This document shows, in pieces, positions 58,885-64,000 of a DNA stretch of 64,000 nt. The notes under the pieces were generated by a model. It saw only the letters and a list, made by a program, of their open reading frames with translations, ran no database searches and was not told the DNA's origin. Source of the DNA: DASVFB01 sp963815965 (GTDB taxonomy: Bacteria; Actinomycetota; Thermoleophilia; Gaiellales; Gaiellaceae); the NCBI GenBank assembly GCA_963815965.1, contig CAWFIT010000008.1, positions 77,686 to 141,685 of the forward strand. The letters run 5' to 3'. Both the position numbers and the translations under genes were made by a program. Position 1 is the stretch's first letter. The number at the start of each line of letters is the position of its first letter.

Positions 58885-61365
58885 CTACGGGTGGCTGGCG
58901 GGGTCAGCGAGCGCCTCGAGCGCGCGAGCGGCAGCGGTATCGATGACGATAGGGAGGTCGACCTCGGACGAGTCGATCGCGACGGCGATTCCTGGGATCC
59001 CTCGGAGCTCGCGCTGAACCGCGTCGCGAACCTCTTGCTCGATGGGCAAGAGCTCCAGCATGAGATCTCGCCGCGCTCTGTCCGCGACGTCGATAAGCGC
59101 ACGTGCCGTGCCTGGGTCGCGCGAGACGATCGAGGCGGCCGCGATGATCAGTGCCTCGGCGAGCGAGGCAGGATCGCCGACCTCGCGCGCTAGCTCGAGC
59201 GCCTCCACGAGCGCTTGCCTAGACATCTCGTGTCTGCCAAGCGAGCGCGCTGCCAGGCTGAGGTTGAGATCCGCCGTCACGACGTTCGCAAGATCGCCCG
59301 TCTCCCGGCTCAGGCTACGACCCTCCTTCGCGAGGGCATACGCCGTGGGAAAGTCGCCCGCCTGGAGAGCGAGGTACGACCTGTTGGCCACCGTGATAGC
59401 CAGCCGTTTGTCGTCGCCGAGTTCGCGGAGGAGCACATCCGTTCTTGCCAGGAGCTCCGCCGCATGTGGCACATCGTGCTGAGCGAGCGCGATGTTCGAC
59501 AGCGTTCCGAGAGCGCGCGCCTCGAGGGTGCGGAGGCCGGCGGTTTGCGCTATCGCGACGCTCTCGTTCGCTGCTTCCTCCGCGTCTTCGAAATCACCTT
59601 GATGACGAGCGAGCACGGCTGTCGCCAGCAGTGCTCCTGCAATGTGCTCGGGCGGCGCGTTCTCACGGTGCGCCAGTGCACCGCGCAGCCACCGGCGGCC
59701 CTCGGTGTAGTGGCCTTGCTGCATCCAGAATCCCCACAGCGCCGAGACGAGGCGGAGTTGACGCGGCGATCGGGCGGAGTAGGCCAATGCGGCCCTAACG
59801 TTGTCGTGTTCGCGTACGAGCAGCATGACCCACTTCGGCTCGTCGCTCGTCGCGAAATGCGAATCGACACGCTGGGCCAACGCTGCGAAGTAATCCGCAT
59901 GTGCCACGGCCGTCGCGGCGTGTTCTCCCACATTCGCTAGTTCCTCGGCGGCAAACTCGCGGATCGCCTCGAGCATCCAGTAGCGGCGGTCGCGATGGCG
60001 GACGAGGCTCTTGTCAACGAGCGAGGCGAGCGTTTCGAGATCGCCGTGACAGACTTCTTGGGCGGCCTCCAGCGTGAAACCGCCCGAGAAGATGCCAAGC
60101 CGCGTGAAGAGGCGCTGTTCGCTCGGCGTCAGCAGCTCGTAGCTCCAAGAGATCGCCGCGCGCAACGTTTGCTGTCTTTCGGGCGCGTCGCGCCTCCCGC
60201 CGGTGAGCACCGCCAGACGACGGTCGAGGTGGTCGAGGAGATCGGCCGGCGACAGCGCACTGGCCCGCGCCGCGGCCAGTTCGATCGCGAGCGGCAGGTG
60301 GTCGAGCCGGCGGCAGATAGCGCTCACCTCGCCGTCGCCCGTGAAGTCGGAGCACACCGCGAGTGCGCGTTCGAAGAACAGCGACTCCGCGTCACGTTCG
60401 CCGAGCGGCGGCACCGCGACGACTCGCTCACCCGCGACACGAAGCGGTTCACGGCTCGTAACCAGCAGGTCAAGGTGCGCGCAACCAGCGACCAGCGCCG
60501 CGACCTCACGGGCCGCGTCGATCACCTGTTCGAAATTGTCGAGCACGAGCAACATGTGGCCCGAGCCGATGTGGGCAACGACGTCGTCCTTCGCACCGAG
60601 CTCGGTCGCGATAGCAGGCACGACAAGCCGTGGATCGCGGAGCGCGGCAAGGTCGACCCAGAAGACGCCGTCCGGGTACTGCTGCGAGACCTCCCCGGCT
60701 GCCCGCGCGGCGAGGCGAGTCTTGCCGATTCCGCCGGGACCCGTGAGCGTGAGCACGCGTGCGCTATCGCGTCCAAGCAGGGCCACGATCTCGGAGAGCT
60801 CCGTCACCCGGCCGAGGAACAACGTTGTCGGCACTGGCAGGTTGCTCCGGTAGAGCGACTTGAGCGGCGCAAACGAGTCGGCGCCGTTCTGATAGAGGTG
60901 CTCCGGCGCCGACAGATCCTTCAAACGATGCTCGCCAAGATCGCGTAGGCCGCTTCGCTCGACCAGCGCAGCCGTCGCCGACGATACGACGACCTGCCCG
61001 CCGTGGGACGCGGCGGAGATCCGCGCCGCGCGGTGTACATCCGCCCCCACGTATCCCTCCTCCGTGACGATCGGCGTTCCCGTATGCATCCCCATCCGTA
61101 CGCGTATCGGCCCTCCTTCGAGCCCAGCCTGCCCCTCCGCGGCCGCCGCAACAGCACCCGGCGCAGTCGGAAACGCAACGAAGAACGAATCCCCCTGCGT
61201 ATCCACCTCGACTCCGCCATGGCGCTCGAAAGCCGCTCGCAGCACGCGCCGGTGCTCGGCCAACGCCTCCGCGTACCGGTCCGGGCCAAGCTCGTGCAAC
61301 AGCCGCGTCGATCCCTCGACGTCCGTGAACAGAAACGTCACAGTTCCCCTCGGCAACTCGCGCAC
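58885..61365 (-). CDS. class III cyclase–ATPase–TPR signalling protein
   Basis: 826 residues, intact. Cyclase domain: GTVTFLFTDVEGSTRLLHEL and EVDTQGDSFFVAFPTAPGAV with both metal Asp; VGADVHRAARISAASHGGQV and DLGEHRLKDLSAPEHLYQ end it. ATPase domain: LTLTGPGGIGKTRLAARA (Walker A), HMLLVLDNFEQVIDAA (Walker B), LLVTSREPLRVAGERVVAVP and LPLAIELAAARASALSPADL. The remaining about 400 residues are TPR-like. GTG 61365 is chosen because it begins right before the cyclase core (VRELPRGTVTF); upstream in-frame sequence is Arg-rich and non-coding in look. Paralogue of the broken gene at 8244-10821. Confidence 0.92.
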   Translation of the reverse strand: MRELPRGTVTFLFTDVEGSTRLLHELGPDRYAEALAEHRRVLRAAFERHGGVEVDTQGDSFFVAFPTAPGAVAAAAEGQAGLEGGPIRVRMGMHTGTPIVTEEGYVGADVHRAARISAASHGGQVVVSSATAALVERSGLRDLGEHRLKDLSAPEHLYQNGADSFAPLKSLYRSNLPVPTTLFLGRVTELSEIVALLGRDSARVLTLTGPGGIGKTRLAARAAGEVSQQYPDGVFWVDLAALRDPRLVVPAIATELGAKDDVVAHIGSGHMLLVLDNFEQVIDAAREVAALVAGCAHLDLLVTSREPLRVAGERVVAVPPLGERDAESLFFERALAVCSDFTGDGEVSAICRRLDHLPLAIELAAARASALSPADLLDHLDRRLAVLTGGRRDAPERQQTLRAAISWSYELLTPSEQRLFTRLGIFSGGFTLEAAQEVCHGDLETLASLVDKSLVRHRDRRYWMLEAIREFAAEELANVGEHAATAVAHADYFAALAQRVDSHFATSDEPKWVMLLVREHDNVRAALAYSARSPRQLRLVSALWGFWMQQGHYTEGRRWLRGALAHRENAPPEHIAGALLATAVLARHQGDFEDAEEAANESVAIAQTAGLRTLEARALGTLSNIALAQHDVPHAAELLARTDVLLRELGDDKRLAITVANRSYLALQAGDFPTAYALAKEGRSLSRETGDLANVVTADLNLSLAARSLGRHEMSRQALVEALELAREVGDPASLAEALIIAAASIVSRDPGTARALIDVADRARRDLMLELLPIEQEVRDAVQRELRGIPGIAVAIDSSEVDLPIVIDTAAARALEALADPASHP

Positions 61366-61545
61366 AGCGACAGTCAACCGCCAAAGCCAACCTGCGTCCA
61401 GCGAGCGCCACCGGCGGATCCGGTGTGAATGCGTCGAGGTCACGGGTGAACGGGTGGAAGGAGTACGCAGCCGCACTCTCGTTGGTAAGCGCGGTCTCGT
61501 CTGTTCGACTGGTGTTGCAGAGTCGATTCCCTCTACGCTCAGACG

Positions 61546-61992
61546 GTGGCTGCGATAACGGGGAGACTCGGAAAGATCGCGAACGTTACGCGCCAGGACA
61601 CTGCTGCCCTTAGCAGGGACGTGCCACTGGACCTCACTGCGATCCGAGAAGCGTGGCCGTCCTTTGAGTCGGGGTTCGACTCACTGCACGGGCGTCGGAT
61701 GATGGGTCTGATCGACAATCGAGCTGGCACGTATCGACTTTGCACCGAGCGCCTGCCTCGCGATATGGAGAACCCGCTCGGTTTAGACGAGACGACGATC
61801 CCAGGCGGGCGCTACCTGCGGCTCAGGCTCATCGGTGACCCTCCCGGTGTCTACGGCCAGATCGCGGCCGCGTTCGACGAGCTCTTCGAGCACGCTGACC
61901 ACGATCCCACGCGTCCGCTCATCGAGTTCTATCGACGCGAAGGCGAAGTCGACTGCCTCGTCCCAGTGAACGCGGCCGTTACGAGCTGTTAG
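61546..61992 (+). CDS. GyrI-like effector-binding protein
   Basis: 148 residues. The C-terminal half reads IPGGRYLRLRLIGDPPGVYG QIAAAFDELFEH and PLIEFYRREGEVDCLVPVNA AV, the SHS2/GyrI-like small-molecule-binding fold found alone or fused to AraC/MerR regulators. No DNA-binding domain is attached. Start GTG 61546. Followed 11 nt later by a GNAT gene on the same strand, so probably co-transcribed. Ligand unknown. Confidence 0.78.
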   Translation: MAAITGRLGKIANVTRQDTAALSRDVPLDLTAIREAWPSFESGFDSLHGRRMMGLIDNRAGTYRLCTERLPRDMENPLGLDETTIPGGRYLRLRLIGDPPGVYGQIAAAFDELFEHADHDPTRPLIEFYRREGEVDCLVPVNAAVTSC

Positions 61993-62003
61993 CGTCAACG
62001 GTC

Positions 62004-62492
62004 GTGCGGGAGGGCTCGGGACAGCTTGTCCTTCGCGACGTCGAAGATCGTGATCTCGGCGTGCTGTTCGAGCACGCGAGGGATCCAGAAGCTATACGGA
62101 TGGCCGCGTTCACCTCGCCGGAGTTCGATGATCGAACGAGCTTCGAGCGACGGTGGGCGCGGCTGAGGAGCGACGACTCGACGACGAACAGGGTCGTCGA
62201 GATCGACGGTCGAGTTGTGGGTCACATTGCGAGCTTCGACTTGGAGGGTCACCGCGAGGTCACCTATTGGATAGGCCGTGAAGATTGGGGCCGCGGCATT
62301 GCCACACGTGCCCTACAAGAGTTCTTGCAGGTGGAGGCAACCCGTCCTCTTTACGCTGGGGCTGCGAGCGACAATGCCGCGTCGATCCGTGTGTTGATGA
62401 AGTGCGGTTTTCTTATCGTGGGCGAGGGGCGCGGGTTCGCCCATGGGCGCAACGAGGAAACGGACGAGGTCGTGCTCCGACTCGATGCATGA
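62004..62492 (+). CDS. GNAT acetyltransferase (RimJ/RimL-like)
   Basis: 162 residues. VVEIDGRVVGHIASFDLEGH, VTYWIGREDWGRGIATRALQ (acetyl-CoA loop WGRGIA), and AASDNAASIRVLMKCGF are typical of RimJ/RimL-type N-acetyltransferases. Start GTG 62004. The stop is followed by GCATGACCCCCG, shared with the hairpin near 57061. Acceptor unknown. Confidence 0.88.
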   Translation: MREGSGQLVLRDVEDRDLGVLFEHARDPEAIRMAAFTSPEFDDRTSFERRWARLRSDDSTTNRVVEIDGRVVGHIASFDLEGHREVTYWIGREDWGRGIATRALQEFLQVEATRPLYAGAASDNAASIRVLMKCGFLIVGEGRGFAHGRNEETDEVVLRLDA

Positions 62493-62555
62493 CCCCCGAC
62501 TGCCTCGGCTGCACCAGTGTTCGGCAAGTGCTTAGGAGTCTGGCTCGAGCGTCAA

Positions 62556-63056
62556 CTACCCAGAGGCAGTTGCCTTTTGATCGAGCAGTGACCTCAAGTA
62601 ATCCTCCATTTTGTTGAAACTGTCTTCCTGGCCGTCGGACTTGGTCATGTGGGCACGGCCAGCCTTGTCGCGGAACGCCAGTTTCAGCGTCAACGTCGTT
62701 ACTCCGTCAGTCTCGTGTAGATCCACCGACTCGACGGCGTCCGCATCTGGCCACCCTTCGAACAGCCACGTCTGGACGGTCAGGGTCGGCGGCTCGACCT
62801 CGAAGTAGGTGCCCCGAAACGAGCATTCGGTTCCGTCTTCGGTTACGAAGACCATGTGGTACTTCCCCCCAACTCGCAGGTCGATCGAGCATTCAGTCAC
62901 CTCGCACGCAAATGGAGCGAACCATTTGCTCACATGCTCTGGCTTCGTCAGTACGTCGAAGACGAGTTCGATCGGAGCGTCGAACTCTCGAGTGGTGACT
63001 ATCTCGAGATCGTTCGGGAATTCGATGACTGCCGACCCATGCCGATGAGGCGTCAT
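62556..63056 (-). CDS. SRPBCC (AHSA1-like) domain protein
   Basis: 166 residues: TREFDAPIELVFDVLTKPEH VSKWFAPF, GGKYHMVFVTEDGTECSFRG TYFEVEPP and the C-terminal helix with MTKSDGQEDSFNKMEDYLRS. This is the START/Bet v1-like ligand-binding fold usually found beside an ArsR regulator. ATG 63056 overlaps the ArsR stop in an ATGA, so both are translated together. Probable binding or modification of a hydrophobic compound; no ligand evident. Confidence 0.92.
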   Translation of the reverse strand: MTPHRHGSAVIEFPNDLEIVTTREFDAPIELVFDVLTKPEHVSKWFAPFACEVTECSIDLRVGGKYHMVFVTEDGTECSFRGTYFEVEPPTLTVQTWLFEGWPDADAVESVDLHETDGVTTLTLKLAFRDKAGRAHMTKSDGQEDSFNKMEDYLRSLLDQKATASG

Positions 63057-63394
63057 TGCCGCTCTCCTTGTTGTTGCAGTTCTTTGAGGTAGTCGTCCAT
63101 CCGGTCCAGCCGGTCGTTCCACGCCTGCTCGTGCTTGCCCAACCAGTCGTGCATCGGCCGAAGGCGCGCGGGTTCCAGGCGGTAGAGCCGACGACGTCCC
63201 TCCGCCCGACAGCTGACGAGTCCGACGTCGCTGAGCACCCGTAGGTGTTTTGAGACCTGAGGCTGGGACATCGAGAGGTCGTTCACGATCGCCCCGACCG
63301 CCCTCTCGCCTGCGATCAGCGCGTCCAGGATTTCGCGACGGCCTGCCTCCGCGGTTGCGTTGAAGACGTCCGAGGTCGTGGAAGAGCGGGCCAC
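63053..63394 (-). CDS. ArsR-family transcriptional regulator
   Basis: 113 residues, winged helix: AEAGRREILDALIAGERAVG AIV, then NDLSMSQPQVSKHLRVLSDV GLVSCRAEGRRRLYRL. It lacks the ELCVCD metal-binding motif of arsenic sensors, as expected for the subgroup paired with SRPBCC proteins. Start GTG 63394 is nine bases after the -10 box, so the mRNA is leaderless or nearly so. It likely represses its own operon through the palindrome 63403-63424. Confidence 0.92.
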   Translation of the reverse strand: MARSSTTSDVFNATAEAGRREILDALIAGERAVGAIVNDLSMSQPQVSKHLRVLSDVGLVSCRAEGRRRLYRLEPARLRPMHDWLGKHEQAWNDRLDRMDDYLKELQQQGERQ

Positions 63395-63400
63395 GGGTCT

Positions 63401-63430
63401 ATCATATTCCGATATCGGCATATGTGTCAA
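63401..63430 (-). promoter_or_regulatory. arsR promoter with overlapping operator palindrome
   Basis: On the minus strand TTGACA (63430-63425) and TATGAT (63406-63401) are spaced 18 nt, near consensus. The spacer and -10 box hold a 22-bp palindrome, 63403-63424, with arms CATAT-CCGAT and ATCGG-ATATG and one mismatched pair. A repressor bound there would block the promoter. Confidence 0.75.
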
Positions 63431-63752
63431 GCGCGCCCAAAGGTGGGAGCTTTCGGATCGCTCGTCCATCCGTGGGGTCAGCAACGCGGACATCGGCTGC
63501 GGCGCAGGGGCGCCGAGCGGCGCCAGTGTCTCTAGATGACGCCTGACGGGGCCGGTCGGAGGGTCGACGCACCCATTTACGGCTGCCCGGGACCGGCGGG
63601 CACTGACCGCCGCATGTTCTCCGCCGAAACACTCGGGCTCACGCCCCAGCGGCGGCCGGCAGCGAGGACAGCGCGTCCCGACGGGTTGCCCTCGCTGCGT
63701 GCGTATGGCCGGCACTCGTCCCGAAGGTCTGACCGGCGTCTCGCCTCGCGTT
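63431..63752. other. no gene recognised
   Basis: About 320 nt between the arsR promoter and the end of the last gene. Open frames here have no recognisable motif or ribosome site. I see nothing to annotate. Confidence 0.5.
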
Positions 63753-64000
63753 CTACTTGCCCGGAGCCTTGGTCGGGCTTGTCTCGACCGACGCCCTCGG
63801 GTGCTGTTCGGTGATGCTAAGGAGCTGTTCGTTCTGGGGAGTGATTGGCAGTTCCTCGTATGTCACAACCCGAGTCCGCACGATGCTTCCGTCGTGCTGC
63901 GGGTTGTCGACATACTCGGGCCGGTAGTCCGTGCGGTCAAAGTATCCGACCACGCCGTTCGGAAGCTCGATCTTGTACAGCGATAGCCCGTCCAGGGTGC
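63753..64000 (-). CDS. hypothetical protein, 5' part beyond window
   Basis: The stop is at 63753 and the frame is open to the right edge, so about 82 C-terminal residues are seen: GLSLYKIELPNGVVGYFDRT then DYRPEYVDNPQHDGSIVRTR and a hydrophilic Pro/Thr-rich tail ending SVETSPTKAPGK. No family recognised. It could be a nuclease- or RNA-binding-type protein by composition, but that is a guess. A start at GTG 63953 would cut through the conserved-looking segment, so the true start is likely outside. Confidence 0.5.
   Translation of the reverse strand, partial: TLDGLSLYKIELPNGVVGYFDRTDYRPEYVDNPQHDGSIVRTRVVTYEELPITPQNEQLLSITEQHPRASVETSPTKAPGK

Noticed and set aside
59995..60948. Plus-strand frame of about 317 codons
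   Set aside because: Antisense to the cyclase–ATPase gene, with no ribosome site and no recognisable motif.
1..64000. CRISPR array or insertion sequence
   Set aside because: No regularly spaced short repeats and no transposase or integrase motifs were seen in any frame.

Overview
The window is uniformly GC-rich with dense genes, frequent GTG starts and many 4-nt ATGA/GTGA gene overlaps. It carries class III cyclase–ATPase–TPR regulators, an initiator tRNA, a trp operon with a trpC-trpF fusion, acyl-CoA/propionyl-CoA catabolism and copper-handling genes. This fits a high-GC actinobacterium, and my inference is a Thermoleophilia-like lineage (Gaiellales/Solirubrobacterales). No rRNA or other marker gene in the window settles the taxonomy.

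Layout. 1-8.2 kb (minus strand): acyl-CoA metabolism (B12-dependent mutase, its adenosyltransferase, acyl-CoA dehydrogenase, 3-hydroxybutyryl-CoA dehydrogenase, thiolase), interleaved with a REC–HD-GYP regulator, a secreted propeller-like protein and an AraC-HTH/DinB-like protein. 8.2-10.8 kb: a cyclase–ATPase–TPR gene broken by several frameshifts. 10.8-11.9 kb: an M42 peptidase. 11.9-19.25 kb: a trp operon with its own promoter, a Trp-Trp leader peptide and a terminator-like hairpin touching trpE. The order is trpE-G-D-CF-B, acetamidase/formamidase, GNAT, trpA, all overlapping, then an intrinsic terminator. 19.3-22.9 kb: a heterodimeric ABC exporter with one degenerate ATP site. 23-30.1 kb: a BBE-like flavoprotein; a molybdopterin oxidoreductase/flavin reductase/zinc-ribbon set; a lactonase-like propeller; a second cyclase–ATPase protein. 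30.1-33.75 kb: methyltransferase, Tat-exported multicopper oxidase, ZIP transporter and DtxR-type regulator, all recognisable but all broken by indels. 33.7-40.1 kb: GAPDH and a six-gene membrane/copper operon (CopC-CopD, YcnI, a His-containing lipoprotein and others). 40.1-50.4 kb: hydrolase, GFA protein, phosphoesterase, MarR/cupin pair with an operator palindrome, a charged-helix membrane protein, a diguanylate cyclase, two MFS transporters (one frameshifted) and an SDR. 50.4-54.3 kb: initiator tRNA, PAP2-type phosphatase, Ppx/GppA, CBS protein, glutamate dehydrogenase, tRNA-Leu(UAA).

From the anticodon loop of tRNA-Leu(UAA), 60 nt are repeated exactly about 4.5 kb downstream (54227-54286 and 58769-58828). 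The two copies bracket an island-like segment holding an intradiol dioxygenase, a metallo-beta-lactamase-fold protein, gene remnants and a double GNAT protein, with no integrase left. The right end (58.9-64 kb) has a third cyclase–ATPase–TPR protein, small effector-binding and acetyltransferase genes, and an ArsR/SRPBCC pair whose promoter overlaps a 22-bp operator palindrome.

Two cautions. Frameshifts cluster at 8.8-10.8 and 30.2-33.7 kb while neighbouring long genes are intact, so assembly error is at least as likely as gene decay there. All functions are read from motifs in the translated sequence; no database search was run.
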